From Punica granatum (lineage: Eukaryota; Streptophyta; Magnoliopsida; Myrtales; Lythraceae): a stretch of DNA of 64,000 bases. Made by a program: the position numbers and the translations under genes. The stretch lies in NCBI RefSeq assembly GCF_007655135.1, contig NC_045133.1, positions 868,001 through 932,000 on the forward strand. Direction: 5' to 3'. Positions 1 through 13,168 of the stretch are shown here, one piece after another. Positions within the stretch are counted from its first letter, which is position 1. Each line of letters begins with the position of its first letter. Under the pieces are notes generated by a model. It was given only the letters and a program-made list of their open reading frames with translations, made no database searches and was not told the origin of the DNA.

Positions 1-3000
1 CCAGTACAGAGGGAATAGATGTGGATTACCAAAGGACAATGTTGGTTTCTTCAAGGGGTCTATTCTGCTTCACCCATGTGGGCAATCCTTCACCAACACG
101 TGGATTTTGATTCGGGAACTCACCTCCAGGGAACTTCTCGTACCGTGCATAAGGTGTCACCCAGAGATTATGCTTCAAGAAAGCAGCTCTGCGCAGAAAC
201 TTAGCCTCGGAGCCTGCTAATGGAAGACAGTTCGAACCTGGTACAAGCTTGTAGCCAGTTAACTGTCCGTTCCTATTGACAGTCCGAGTGTTCCTCACCT
301 GGAGTATGAAATAGCAGGTGGTCATGCTGAAGAATCTATACGTATATGCTCAAGGATTTATAATTCACAAATTTCCAGCACAAATAGAAAAGCCATATAT
401 CAACAAACTAGAATTCCCCTTTATGTTCCCCAACAGGTTCAAATTCTGATCCTAATGTCCAGGACATGCAAACCGTTCAGTATCATGAATAATTCAATAT
501 GAGCTTAAAAGGCCGTAAAAATTAGTTCGGAAAACTGGAATATCGACGAAGGCTAGTAGAAAGAGTGCCGTACAATCCAATGGCGGGCAGTCAAAGGATT
601 GCAGTCACGCATCGCCTGCAACTCTGATTTGAGCAGTGTCTCTTCAGCATAGAATGCATTGTTGTGAACATTATTTTCTCCAGGTTCCTCAACCTTCATA
701 TTCACCTCAACAACCTGCCAAGATCAGATATAAATCCAAAGTGGAAAAGGCAAATAAGCAATGCTGAGAGATTAATAAAATCCAGTTGAAATACATTATC
801 AATAAAAAATCACGTTAAGAAGCTAGAGCAATGTACCTGATTGTATGCTTCTCCAGGTTTGCAGTCAACAGCCATGTCCATACGAGCGACAAAGAAGTGT
901 TGGTGGACAGGTGCATACAAACCAGGTGCAATCATGGTACCATATTTTCGAACCTCTCCAGGGAGCAATGCTCCTAAGCTCAGAATTCCAGTGAGTTTAA
1001 CTTCAGCTTCCATCTTTCCATCCTGTATACGTAAGAAGGCAGAATGTAGCTCCATAATATTTCCAAAAGTCCACTCCTTAGAGCTGTCTATCATGTTCCC
1101 GAAAGATAAAGTACATATATATATATATATGCAAAGATGGACTATTCAGGAATGAATTAATGATAATATATTTTTAAATCACAGAGGGAATAACTGCATT
1201 GCTTGGACAATGTACACGGATGCATAACAGATATATAACAGAGGGTAGGTGCAGGAAAAGTAACATTTGCATTGAGTCAAATATTTGAAATACCGGCCTT
1301 TTTAGATATTTTGGACTCACCTGATAGAAGTGCCAGAAGAATCCATACTCATAATTGGCCACAGTGCATATAAAGGACACTGATAGCCGTCTAGACCTCC
1401 GAACTTCCGCCAAGCCAGTTCTCCAGTCTTGATGCTTCCACAGGATTCCATGATCTTCCTCATGCAAGCATACACAATTTTCAATCGTTTCCACACCTCC
1501 AGTGAAATTTGTAAAATGAGCATCAAAGTACTTGATATAACCCAAACAATCGCATCCCTGCCAAATTGATCGACTTAGGTTAAGAAACAGAGGGCTTGAT
1601 GGGATTTATTGACACAAGTATGACAAGAATTAACTTAAAAACAGCAAACCGACCTTCTTGAGAGAATGTGCATTCTTCCCGAGGCCGTCTTCCCCAGCAT
1701 CAAAAGCATTTTTCCTATAATGTGGTTCATTTGGATCCCCATAGGGTACAACCATCTCCGCAAAGCTCAACCTATGAGCTACGGGTCGCCTACCATGACT
1801 GCCATCAACATAAGCAACAGAATGTATGACAAGACCCTCCTTGGGAGTAAATCCTATGCGGAAATTCCACTGCCAAAATAAGTAGAATATCAGTACATGC
1901 GGAAGGTCAAAAAAGAGTAAGTACAGATTTTCCACAATTAATTGTGACATTCCAGTGACCACTCTACCTTCTGCCATTCCACATAGTATCCACTAACACG
2001 GAAACTGGGACCTTCTGGCTGTATTATTTGTAAAGGTTTCACATCACTCCTGTCAACACCTCCTCGTGTTTCACCGGGAGTGTAGTTTCTCAGTGGATCA
2101 GCTGGAGGTAGAGGAACAAGTTTACGGTCCTCAAACTCAATCACAACCATGTTTTGCATATCAACTACAATATGAATGCCCTCAACTGGTCGAGCATAAC
2201 CATTTTCCATAGGACAGTCACTCTCAGTTCTACAGAAAATGAGAGGTTTAGCAAGTCTTCGACTAGGAGCATCAGCATCACTAAAATAACCAGCACACCT
2301 ACAGAAAGAACATGTAAACATGGATCACAAATAGAAATAATGTAGTATGGAATATCAATAATATTGTACAAGAGCCCATTGATTCCTTAGTTGAACTTAC
2401 CACGCATCGACCATGACAAGATCCATATCTTCAACTCCCCTCTTTTTCATCGCCTCTATAAACGGAGGAAAATCTTTAACAGCAGCTTCACACTCAGCAT
2501 ACTCAGTTGCATCCTAGGTTTCCGCGGAGTAGTGAAGAAAATCATAAGATAAGGAATCCATGCAGCGTAGCAACTTTTTCTTATAAAAATATTTTGAGAA
2601 ATTGAGAAATCTATTTCTAATAGTTGATGCGAGAAAGAATCTCTCAAGCCTGAAAGTTCAGGCTAGTCTGAGCTTACCATAGGGGGCTGAACATCAGGAA
2701 CAGCTTCCGATGAGATCACCTTTCCTCTGTGATGCCCACCTCTAGTAGCAGCATGCACTTCCGATAGCTCGACGACCCATATGCTCGTCTCATTCGTCTT
2801 CTTGTTGTAAGTTACAAGTCTAGCTCGCCTTGGAGGGAGCTTGCTCGGAATTATCGGCCCGCCCTTGGTTCGGGGAAGTAATGACGGCTGGAATGGGGGA
2901 AAGAAATAAGCATCCGCCAAGGCAACAACATTTTTTTCTGGCTCCAGTAGAACCACTTCAACAAAGCGCATGCTGTCTCTAATCTGAAACGCAAAAGAAA

Positions 3001-3926
3001 ACAGATCAATAACCATCTTATCGAAATTAATCCTAGAAAAGGGAGTATATTGCTACAAAAAAACACGATATGACTCATAAAATAACCTCAGGAGTCGACC
3101 CTGCAGCTCTGACAGTCGCCACTGCGACTGAAATTTCAGCTACCGATAAAGGGTCCAAAGGATGGCTTGTTTGAGCTCGTAGCATGACTGGAACACCTGC
3201 AAAAATGCAAGAAAATTAACAATCGATCAAACAAAAGAATCGGTAAGATGCAGAGAATCGCTAAGTAATAGTAAAGGTCTTTGATTTTTCCAACCTCGCA
3301 AAGAGCTGTTCAGCTGACAACGACAACATACATAAGTAGAACAACAGATTCAGACAAAAATAATTCAATGGTGTTAGGCTCATGGGTGGGCCGACAATCC
3401 CGCACATTAACACACCGAACATGTAAAGTTCCATGCACCAGCACAAAAGGCGAAAGGGTCCAAGAATGATGTAAAAGCAAGCAAATACTATCTATGTCGT
3501 CGTATTAGCCTTAGCTTTGATGCGTCAGAGCTTTCTCTTTCTCTTGTTTCAACGCTTCTCCAGTTCAGCTATATACGAATCAGGTATGATGTGTACCGAA
3601 TCATTCATAACCAATCAGGTGATCCGACGAGAACGAAACATGTCGGACGAAATGGATGGAAAAGGGTACCTCCGGGCGTCAGTTTCATTACCTTTGGTCG
3701 AAGGATTTGCGGAAGGATCAGGGACAGAGTCGACAGGGCGAATCAGGGAAGCCACGGCGGCGGCGGCCTTCTTGTCCTCGCGGCGGTCGGTCGCGGCCAC
3801 GGTCCATTCCCCGGAGGCAGAGGCCGAGGAAGGAGCGGCCTCCCGAGGTACGACGACGACGGAGGCGGGGTTGCCCTGGAGGCAACAAGCAGAGGAGGGC
3901 GTCGCTTTTTGCGGAGCTGGGGCCAT
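1..3926 (-). CDS. CuAO: Copper-containing primary amine oxidase, peroxisomal (CuAO-zeta type), 3'-truncated by window edge
   Basis: Oxidative deamination of primary or diamines to aldehyde, ammonia and hydrogen peroxide. Coding exons (minus, 5' to 3'): 3692-3926, 3087-3196, 2678-2983, 2401-2513, 1968-2298, 1654-1869, 1321-1557, 837-1022, 574-714 and 1-298. All introns inferred are GT-AG and frame is kept throughout (about 724 residues; the family has about 770, so some 50 C-terminal residues lie outside). The catalytic-base motif FDAGEDGLG has its Asp near residue 422. The cofactor motif NYEY carries the Tyr that becomes topaquinone, near residue 506. Two copper ligands lie in HQH near 556-558. 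The Ala/Ser-rich N-terminus and overall sequence match the plant group of Arabidopsis At2g42490 (from memory), whose members are peroxisomal; the C-terminal targeting signal is not visible. Start chosen at the first Met of the conserved N-terminus. Family assignment is firm; substrate is not known. Confidence 0.95.
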
Positions 3927-4290
3927 TGCAGGGGGTTCGAGATCGCGCCAAATCCACCGTAGCTGTTGTGAGTCTCAACGCAGTCTACTGACATACAGCA
4001 AACCCTGACTCACTCTCTCTCCTGCTAATGCCTCCTCCCCCCTCACCTCACTCTCAGTCCGCCGCCACCACCAACGCGGCCGAGATCGACTCAGGAGCTT
4101 CAAGAACTCAAAGCGGGGAGCAGGGACAGGATCAGAGAACCTCAGTGACGGAGATCAGAGGACCTGGGAGGACGGAGACGCCATGAAAGGACGAGTGAAC
4201 GGTAATGTCAGAGCTCAGAGAGAGAGAGAGAGAGTGAGAGAGAGGTGACAGAGTGGCAGAGGTCAAGAGCCCCCTTTGCTGCTATTTATA
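3927..4290 (-). promoter_or_regulatory. Amine oxidase leader and core promoter (TATA plus CT microsatellite)
   Basis: On the minus strand a TATAAATA box lies at 4283-4290. About 40-65 bases downstream is a CT-dinucleotide run (GA on plus, 4217-4245), typical of plant pyrimidine-rich core promoters and 5' leaders. Transcription probably starts near 4250. Position relative to the start codon at 3926 supports this; no transcript data. Confidence 0.6.
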
Positions 4291-4560
4291 TGGGAGAGGC
4301 CATCATCACGTGCACAACTTCAAGTTGGAAACTTATTTTATTATTATTATTTTAGGTCCATAATTATCAACTTTTTATATTTTTATTATTTTATTTACTT
4401 TTTGGGTCAAAATAAATGTCTAATTGAATTTCTTTTTCGCTTTGGATAGGAATAAAATCGTCAGGGGCAGAGGGGGAATGAAACAGGTACATAAATATTT
4501 TTCTTTTTAATTTGGTTCTGTCCTATTATTTTTTCATGATTTTATTATTATTTATTTTAT

Positions 4561-6447
4561 GGAGAATAACCTGAAAAATCAATTACTTTCAAAAATTCAT
4601 CGATTTATTAATTTTTTAAATTTTGACATGAAAAATCACAACGTTTACTTCCGTTTTTCTGACTTATCACTCCGTTAATTGGACAGTCAAAACTGCGAAC
4701 ATGATCGTTAATGGCGTGCCTACGTGGATCATATGCCACAAACTTCTCAACGTAAAAAATAACATAGTTTGCTTTTTTCATCATCTACCAAATATCAATA
4801 AATTTTTCATCATCTACCAAAATATCAATAACTTTAAAAAATTACATAGTTTACTTATATTTCCTCATCTACCAAAATATGGCTTCTTTCAGGAATCACA
4901 TATACCAACAGTTATATGTATGTTGATTTGAATGTTAAATGAATTTTTAACAGAAAAAAAAGTGTTACAACAGTTATAAGTTCGTCATTTGCAAATCAAA
5001 AGAAAATCCATATTTATTATCACATTAAGTAATATATAAACTCAGATATATTATACTGGAAAGAATAACCATTCAAATAGAAACTTGTTTACCTCAACTT
5101 CTATAAAATTTTAGCATGGTTTAACTTGCCGGACATAATTTCTGTCATATGGTTATTATATAATATGTCTAAGTTCCTATCTGTATACCTATCTATGAAA
5201 GCAGGATAAAAGTTGCTTGTGCTAGATTGTCCTAAAACAAACTTCATTTTTGAATGGAACTTTCTCGATCTTTTGAGATTTTCCTAAATAATAAAATTTT
5301 GAATTTTAGAATTATATAAATATAGATTTGTGAACTCGTTCATTATTTTATCATTTTTCTAAGTTTTCTTTATTTGTTAATTTTTTAATTTTAAATTTTA
5401 AAGACAAATAAATATAAATTTGTGAAACCGGCCATTATTTTCTCTTATTTTTTATTTTTTATAAAAATGAATTTTAGTTTTATTTTTAAAGCATATAGAT
5501 ATAGATATATGAGATCGATCATTATTTTTTCGCATGTCTGTAGTTTGATTTTTGGTACATTCACAGTTAGATTTTTTTATCTGAGTTCAACTATTTATTT
5601 TTTTCTCACACAAAACTTTTTTAGGATTTTTCAATTTTGTGTTTGTAGTTTAGGTGTTAAATTTGGATAATGTAGATGTGATGAGTTTCTATCTTCAGTA
5701 TTTTCATCACATCCGCATTATTAATAACAATTGGTCCCATAAATCTATATTTACATGAACCATGCCAAAATAACCATGCCAAGATAAGTTGAACTATGCT
5801 GAAGTATTCGGTCCCAAGGTCCAACAAGTTCAACCATGCTAAAATTTTATGGATGTTGGTGTGTACAAGTTTTGTTAGAATGATTATTTTGGCATGGTTA
5901 TTGCTTTTGCAGTATAATATGTCTAAATTCTATATTATTTAATAGGCAAAATATATAAATATTATTTTGATTTGCAAATGACAAACTTGTGAATTGTTTT
6001 AATGCTTCTTTTCAGTTAAAAATTATTTTAACATTCAAATCAACATACATATATATAAATTCATAATTCAAACTTATAATCATTCAAAAAAGCCATATTT
6101 TGTTATATGTGATTTTTTAAAGAAGTCATATTTTGATAGACGATGGAACATAAATAAACTATGTGATTTTTTAAAGTTATTGATATTTTGGTAGATGAGG
6201 GGAAAAAAGAAAACTATGTGATTTTTTAGGTTAAAAAAGCTTGTGACATATCATCCACGTAAGCAACCGTTTGCCACATCAGCGCTGTTAACGGCCACGT
6301 TAACGGTTTTAACGGCTCAATTAAATGATTGGTAGATCAGAAAAATGAAGGTAAATATTGTAATTTTTCAAACCAAAATTTTTTTAAAAAAAAATTGGTA
6401 GATCGATGAATTTCATGAAAGTAATTGATTTTTCAAACTATTTTTCC
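4561..6447. mobile_element. Non-autonomous Mutator-like (MULE) foldback element with about 600-bp terminal inverted repeats
   Basis: The left arm (4561 to about 5145) matches the reverse complement of the right arm (about 5815 to 6447) almost throughout. Shared landmarks include the terminal run GAAAAATCAATTACTTTC, repeated CATCTACCAAAATATCAATAA blocks and AAAATTTTAGCATGGTT near the inner ends. The element is 1887 bp and has no transposase reading frame. Flanking 9-mers (4552-4560 TTATTTTAT; 6448-6456 TTATTTATT) agree at 7 of 9 positions, a possible decayed 9-bp target duplication. Long inverted repeats plus a 9-bp duplication suggest the Mutator superfamily, but the flank is low-complexity, so superfamily is tentative. 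The core (5146-5814) is AT-rich, with three diverged copies of an ATAGATTTGTGA-type block at about 5320-5530. Confidence 0.75.
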
Positions 6448-8464
6448 TTATTTATTATCGTCTCATTTATTTTATTTATCGTCACATACATCTATATTTT
6501 TTTAAAAATTGCAAGATTGTAAACTCCTACCAATAAAAAAAAAATTTGTTAGGTATCTATTCTCGGATAGTTAAGTGGAGATATAAGCATGTTAAACTCA
6601 TAAAACTGTAAAAAAAAATTCGATATTTGAACTTATAAATACATGATAATGCTCGTCAATACCAGGGCTAGTCTCGGTATCATATCATGGTTTGAAAGTA
6701 TTATCAATCGAGATAGTGATCATAAATATGTATAATAAAATAATTTATATTATTTCTTTTCCATTGTATTATTACTAGAAATGATCATTTAGGAATTTTT
6801 ATGCATGTTCTTGTTTTGTTCTCAAGGATGGAGATGCAATTACCTCATATGACTAACATAATGTTTTCAAATTTTTTCCCTTTAGGATAATATTAGATTG
6901 CTGAGGAAAGAGCAACTCGAGTGGCACAGTGAATATACAAGACCTCGAACAGACACGACAAGTGCGTACATATATAGAGAATTATAATGGTTGCGAGGAA
7001 AACATGCAACCTTGGGACTACATGATGAGTATTGAGAAGTCCTAATCCGACTGTAACCGACGTCAACATTTACGGATTGGCGTTTTGCTTCGTCTTTTTG
7101 AAATTGAGTTCAAGATGTGGTCATGCATATTTTGGGGGTCTTATCAAAGGGGACCAGCATGATAAGGGGAGGAGGGGTTAATAATATGACAATGCATTAG
7201 AAGCCAAATATATATACGTCGACTTCGTGACATTAGCATGATAAGTCCATTGGGATATGCATATTTGCATATAAGGACTCCTTTTCTTCGGAATTTTCAT
7301 TCCAGGGTCTCACCATATTTTGTACTGCTCTGAGTAGGCATGTACAGGAAGAAAAGGCCAAGGAATTAATTGAGAAAAATTAAAGCTACAGCTGCAGTAT
7401 ATTATTATAGTATTTATTTTTATTTTTATTCTTTTCCTTTTTTGTCTATTCTTCTCGAGAGATCTCCATGTAATTAATTTTGCCTTCCTATATATATGTA
7501 ATGTTGTACAATTAATGTTTTACCTGTCTTCTTCCAATTTTGTCCAAGAAATTATGGCCCATACCGATACTATGCATTCATTTCACCTATCTGTATCCTT
7601 TAATAAATCTCAAAAAATAATATATATTTATATATTTGTGGAAATAAATATGTAATGGGGTTAAGGGAGCAGTTGTCTTAGAAAGATAATCTCTTTATAT
7701 AAAGCGAAAATTTTAATTAAACTTTGAGCTTCTTTTGCATGGTATGTTTGTTATGTGCTTGAGATACAACTGGATTTTTAAGTTTACAGTTGTTTTTCTT
7801 TTATCCAAAAAAAGAAAAGAGCGATTCTTAGAATATCATTCTATATATGTGTACAACATTTTCTGAAGTTATGTACCGAATATAGGAATTAATAAAAGAT
7901 CTATTATTTCTTTGCTAGAAAAAGCAAAAAATCTAAAAAAAATTAACATAAAGATTACAAGCAGAATTAATGGCCTTTATGAGTTTCTTATTTTTTCCAC
8001 AATTACCAAAAATAAATATTGAATAATTATGTAAACAATAAATTTTTTATTCCATATGCGCTGCATTTATATATATTAGAAACTTCTCAGTGCATAGAAT
8101 GGCTAATTCGCGTGTATAGCGTTCCCATGGTGATGTTTTCTTATTTCCAATACAATCATAGTTGAATTACTTTGGAAAAGGAAAAAAAAAGAGTTAAGTG
8201 TAAGAATTGGAGATGGAATTTAAAAAAGATATAAAAGTAATGTGATAGCATGTGGAATTGAGAGGTTAAGGGAATAAAGCAAAGTAGACACATGAGACAA
8301 AATATAAAAGGAAAATAGTATTAAGTCGAAAATATTTTCATTCAATTCTTCTCTTTATTTTAAATTATATCATCATATTTAAATTACCAAGATAAGGGGT
8401 ACTTTTGACTTTTCAATTGTAACATATAAATATAGTAGTAATTGCAGTTTTTGATTAAATAATA
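6448..8464. other. AT-rich intergenic DNA, no gene seen
   Basis: Two kilobases of AT-rich sequence with only short chance reading frames, none with recognisable similarity or codon structure. A moderately GC-richer patch at about 6890-7150 did not resolve into a gene, RNA or known repeat. Confidence 0.5.
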
Positions 8465-8520
8465 GTATAAGATATATAAGATAAGATTCCATGTATAAGA
8501 TATATAAGATAAGATTCCAT
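8465..8520. repeat. 28-bp perfect tandem duplication
   Basis: The 28-base unit beginning GTATAAGATATATAAG occurs twice head to tail (8465-8492 and 8493-8520) with no visible mismatch, suggesting a recent replication-slippage event. Confidence 0.85.
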
Positions 8521-8666
8521 ATTTTTCTTCTTCTTCTTTTTTGAAATATATGACTTATTTTTCATTTTGATAGATACGATATTCAAATAGTTACATCTTC
8601 TTTACCATGAATCTTTATTTTTAGAAGTTTTATGACTAAGAAAAAGGACTTTTCATGAAAAATATA

Positions 8667-8880
8667 ATGCAGTGGCACGTATTTTCAATTTTCATACAAA
8701 ATTATGACGTTTCAAGGCCGATTTCACATCAATGGGATTTTCAGTGTCCATTTATTTCTTTTCAATTAGCCTTGTACTATGACACGTGTTTCCAATTTCC
8801 ACACAAAACTATGACGTTTCAAGATCAATTTCACATCAATAGGATTTTCAGTGCCCCTTTATTTCTTTTCGACTAGCCTT
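8667..8880. repeat. 107-bp tandem duplication, two diverged copies
   Basis: Two copies with a 107-bp period share ATGACGTTTCAAG (8704 and 8811), TTTCACATCAAT and TTTATTTCTTTTC blocks. An apparent 73-residue reading frame crosses both copies and merely repeats the unit; it is not supported as a gene. Confidence 0.8.
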
Positions 8881-9224
8881 GTCTATGTCTGGGTCCCTTA
8901 TAATTGTTATTAAAAAGAAATTACCAATAGTCTCAAAATAAATCGAGATTATTACCTATTTAGATTTCTAAACATGGATTTGTATTGACTTCAGTGTACT
9001 TATCAATGTGGTTGACTACTCCCACCGAGAAGCTATAGCTGTAAGTGTAAGTTGAGCTCAGCATTGACTAGTAGAGGAAAAGCCATCGCACTGAGAAGGA
9101 AATGCAACCATTGACATTCTAAAAGCTAAGCTAAAAGCTTATCACACTTCATTATTTTTCCTCCACAGATAGGTTATAAGATGAAGTGGGAGAAGCAGGA
9201 TGTCAACTATGATATAAAAGAGAG

Positions 9225-9368
9225 ATGCTAATTCCTCCGACCAATTCCTGCGATTTTCTGCCGACACACTCATAGTGGCAATCTTGTAATTTCAACATAA
9301 AGCAGGGGCATTTGTAATTGCTGAGAGGTTCGGCCATTCGGAGGATGAAAAGTCGGAGGAAATAGCAT
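9225..9368. mobile_element. Short MITE-like inverted-repeat element
   Basis: The left end ATGCTAATTCCTCCGAC is the reverse complement of the right end GTCGGAGGAAATAGCAT apart from one mismatch, and there is partial internal complementarity. The 144-bp element has no coding capacity and no clear target-site duplication. Superfamily unknown. Confidence 0.55.
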
Positions 9369-11509
9369 TTTTGGACATAAAATATCAGGGCTTATAATTA
9401 TAGCTATATAGGCTAGTAGTAGTCAATTTAATAAGCTATAATGATTAAAGGTTCTTTTATGACGAGGATTGCTCCCAATTCATCCAATTAATTCTCACGG
9501 TTCATGTAAATATCTTCCACAGTCATGGAACGGGCAAGTCCGGTAATACATGTTGTGCAAATGGGTCATCGAATGATATTCTCCAACGTTATTTCATGCA
9601 GACACAATTTTAAATTTTTATTGTGGAAGTCATGTCATTAGATCAGCAACCTAATTTAATTGGGTTATAATGAATATTTTTTAAAATTATATATATATAT
9701 CATTATCATGTGTGTCAGATATTATAATGGGCGCCTTTTTAAACTACCTATCGGGGTCATCCTTCTTGAAAGGGAGCTCGCGATGATAATTAGGGTGGGA
9801 ACCAAAAATGACATCCACTTGATAATGATGCTCTGTCCCTCACTCACTCCCTCACACTTTAAAAGTTAAAAAGGAAAGACAAGCTGACTCATCTCTCCTA
9901 CACCTACCTCCATTAATGGTAGTATATGAAATGAAAGTAGCAGTGGATTTTTGTCCATTTCCTTTCTTAATTAATTATATTTACCAATGATCTCATCTCA
10001 ATTCATAAAGTAGAGTGATATTCGACGTTAGACATCCAATATTATGATTGTGCCCTCGCGCGGGTATATAGATTTTAGCAGCTAGGGGTGGAGTTTCTAT
10101 ACAAGGTCGTATGCTTTAATTCGTTGCTAAATAAGTAGATTTGACAATCTATGGGCAGGATAAGGACATAAGATTCTCCCCCCCCCCGGCCAAGAAAGTC
10201 ATATTCTTAGACAATACTATCGCGTGCCATCCTGCATAGTATATAGGTCATGAAAAAGTTTGACTATCGGACAGGTTAAAAAGTCGGGCGAAACGTCTCA
10301 TCAACGCTAAAAAAAGTAGTGGACGATGGACAGTCGCGCACAAATGGATCATTTGTATACAATAAGCAAGTGGCAAGTTGTTATCTGCATATAATTCAAA
10401 GTGCCCACAATAATCAAAGAACTTCAAATTGGTTCCTAAAGGGCAGGAAGGCCATCTCCTTGCACTATGCTTTACTTTATGGATAAATCAATATATATAT
10501 ATATCGAGAGAGAGAGAGACATATATGTATTTACTTTGATAACCACTATGAGATATATATATCCACAAAGGCTAGGTAGGGAGCCCACCATTTACGGCAA
10601 AAATTGGGGCCCGCCACAACAAAAAAGAGAGCCCACCACCTTACCTATTTCAAAACCATGCAAGGCTTCTATCCCGTTCAAGTGAACTTACTACAAGAAC
10701 AGGACCAGACAGAAAAGGATGGGGCCTGCACAGTTCATAATAAGACAAACAAGAACTCATGTAGGGCCGAACTTTAATAAAAGTTGGTAATAGAAATGTA
10801 CACTAATAAGAGGAACATGCATTTCTTCGTTCAGAGACATACCATCAAGTCCCCGGGCCTTGCCCACATTAGATCGACCCGATAAGTCAATATCTGTCTT
10901 TAGGATATACACGGCACCTCTCATGAGGAAATAGTCATACGATAGATATCCATTTGATTTATGAGTAGATTAACTCTAATTTATTGGATCCTAATTCAGT
11001 TTTCTAGGCAGGCAGGGGAATTTCTGATCATAATCTGACCTATTATTAAGTTAACTAGCACGAGGACCTGCATTTCATTACGGCCACAGGTCGGATTGTC
11101 CTTTACTTTCTTTTCAAGAACTACACAAATAAATAAATAAATAAATAAAATTGAGAGCTCTCTAATTGCTTTTAAAATTCTCATGCCAATTTTTTTCCCA
11201 AAAAATCTCGAGCTATATCTGTATCTATGCAATATTCAATATGATTTGTTACATTGTATCGCCGAGGTTTACAACTTTTCAATAACATTAACGTTTGATC
11301 ATGATTTAATGCTAGATTTATAAAACTCATTGTTGTCACCAACTAAAATTAAGCACTTATTTATTTTTCAATTTTTAATTACATTATACTATTATCATCT
11401 TGATCATCATTTAAATTCAACTGAATTTTAAAATTTTTCATGGGTTCTGTATTACTACGATTATCAAAAAAAACCACAACCAAAATAATTTTTTCATATT
11501 TCTTTATGT
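9369..11509. other. Intergenic DNA with microsatellites, no gene seen
   Basis: Holds a TA-then-GA microsatellite near 10490-10521 and an AAAT-type run near 11130-11150. A patch near 10045 (CCCTCGCGCGGGTATATAG) resembles GC hairpins near plant Helitron ends but is too short to assign. No supported coding sequence. Confidence 0.45.
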
Positions 11510-13159
11510 GATATTATTTATTGATATTATAATTTATGTATAGTTTAATATATATACTCTAAATGCCGCAGCAGAGTAAATATAAAAATACTCTTTTTTT
11601 TTTTGAAAGAGAAGTCCTACTGGAAATTGTGAATAAGGGATGGAGGACGAAAATTGTGAAATTTTATGATAAATTAAAAAAAAAAAGCTTTCGGGAGTTG
11701 TTCAACTTTTCTGTCTTATTTGGAAACTTATATATATATATATATATATATAAATGTTTAAAAGGAAAAACACAAAAATGAATGAAGATGGAATGCGCGG
11801 TCCCATCAATCCACAGTATTCGTCGTAGAAATACATAATTGGAACGATATTTAATTATTTAATTTATATTGATATTATAATTTTTGTGTATTCTAATATA
11901 CTCACTCCAAATGCCTCAATAGAGTGAATTTGGAATTACTTTAACTTTCTTAAAAAAGAATTGCTACTACCTACCCAAAAAAAGAGAATTGCCACTAATA
12001 TTGAGATCCTAAATAAGAGTAAGTGAAGGAAAAAAATGAGAACGGTCACGTCATCGGGAAAATTATTAATAAGGCAATAACGACGGAAAACTGTAAAAAA
12101 ATTAAGAGAAATAAAAAAAGGGGCTCTTAGGAAGTTATTGAAATTTACTGTTTTTATAAGAAAAATTAAAACATATATAAAACGTTTAAAAGGGAAAATA
12201 CAAGAAGGAAGGAAAATGGCACGCCACGCGGGCGTCCCATCAATCCAGTACTTGCCCTATAAATACTGATTGAGACGAGATATAATTATTTAATTAGTTA
12301 ATTTATTGATATTATAATTTTTATATCGTTTAATATACATACTCTAAATGTCCTAAGGGAGTAAATACCAAAACATTTTTTTTAAAGAGAAGTGCTTTTA
12401 ACATTGAAAACATATATAAGATTAAGTGAAGGAAAAAAATGAGAATGATCGCACTAAGGGTGGAAAATTATGCAAATTTGAAAGAAACAAAAAAAAATGG
12501 TTCTAAGAAAGCTGCTGAACTTTTCTGTTATATTAAGAACATTGTGTATATAAATAAAAGGAAAAACACACAAAGAAGAAGGAAGATGGCACGCGGGTTG
12601 TCCCATCAATCGAGTATCTATTACAGAAATATTAATCGAGACGAGATTTAATTATTCAATTAGTAATTATTTTATTGATATCATAATTTCTATATAGTTT
12701 AATATACATGCTCTAAGTACCTATATAGTTTAATATACGCGTCCTAGGTACCTTAATTGAGTAAATATAGAAATTCTCTTATCTATTTGAAAGAATACTA
12801 TTAACATTGAAATCATAAATAAGATCTGAGTAAAGCAGAAAATGAGAACAACCACATCATATGAAAATCGTAAATGAGGGACGACTAACTACGAAAATTG
12901 TGAAAATCTAAAAAAAAATAAAAATAGAAAGAGTGACTATAATGGTTTGAATCCATGATTATAAGCTCTTAGAAAGAGACATACATAATAACTCATCAGG
13001 AGTGTTGAGACTTTTCTGTCTAATATATAAAAACGTTTAAAAGAAAAAATGCGAAAATTATAAAAAAAGAAAAAAGAAAAGAAAGAAAGATGGGTATGCG
13101 GGTGTCCCATCAAATTCGGTACTCACCACATAAATACTGATTGAGACGACCATTAATTA
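11510..13159. repeat. Diverged tandem array of about 365-505-bp units
   Basis: A recurring unit is recognisable by three landmarks: TTTATTGATATTATAATTT followed by a TTTAATATACATACTCTAAATG-like stretch; TAAGAGTAAGTGAAGG-like; and CGTTTAAAAGGAAAAA ending in TCCCATCAAT. The last landmark falls at 11801, 12235, 12601 and 13105, giving spacings of about 434, 366 and 504 bp. A detached fragment ending in GTCCCATCAAATTCGG lies at about 15495-15620. Units differ by many substitutions and indels. The array is interrupted by the foldback element at 13169. No coding capacity; origin unknown. Confidence 0.7.
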
Positions 13160-13168
13160 TTTAATTAA

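Noticed and set aside
3517..4008. 163-residue and 123-residue plus-strand frames
   Set aside because: Antisense to amine oxidase exon 1 and its leader; the minus strand matches the family and has correct splice sites.
8466..8880. CRISPR-like or phage-type repeat array
   Set aside because: Only two-copy tandem duplications without spacers, in a plant nuclear context; CRISPR arrays are not expected.
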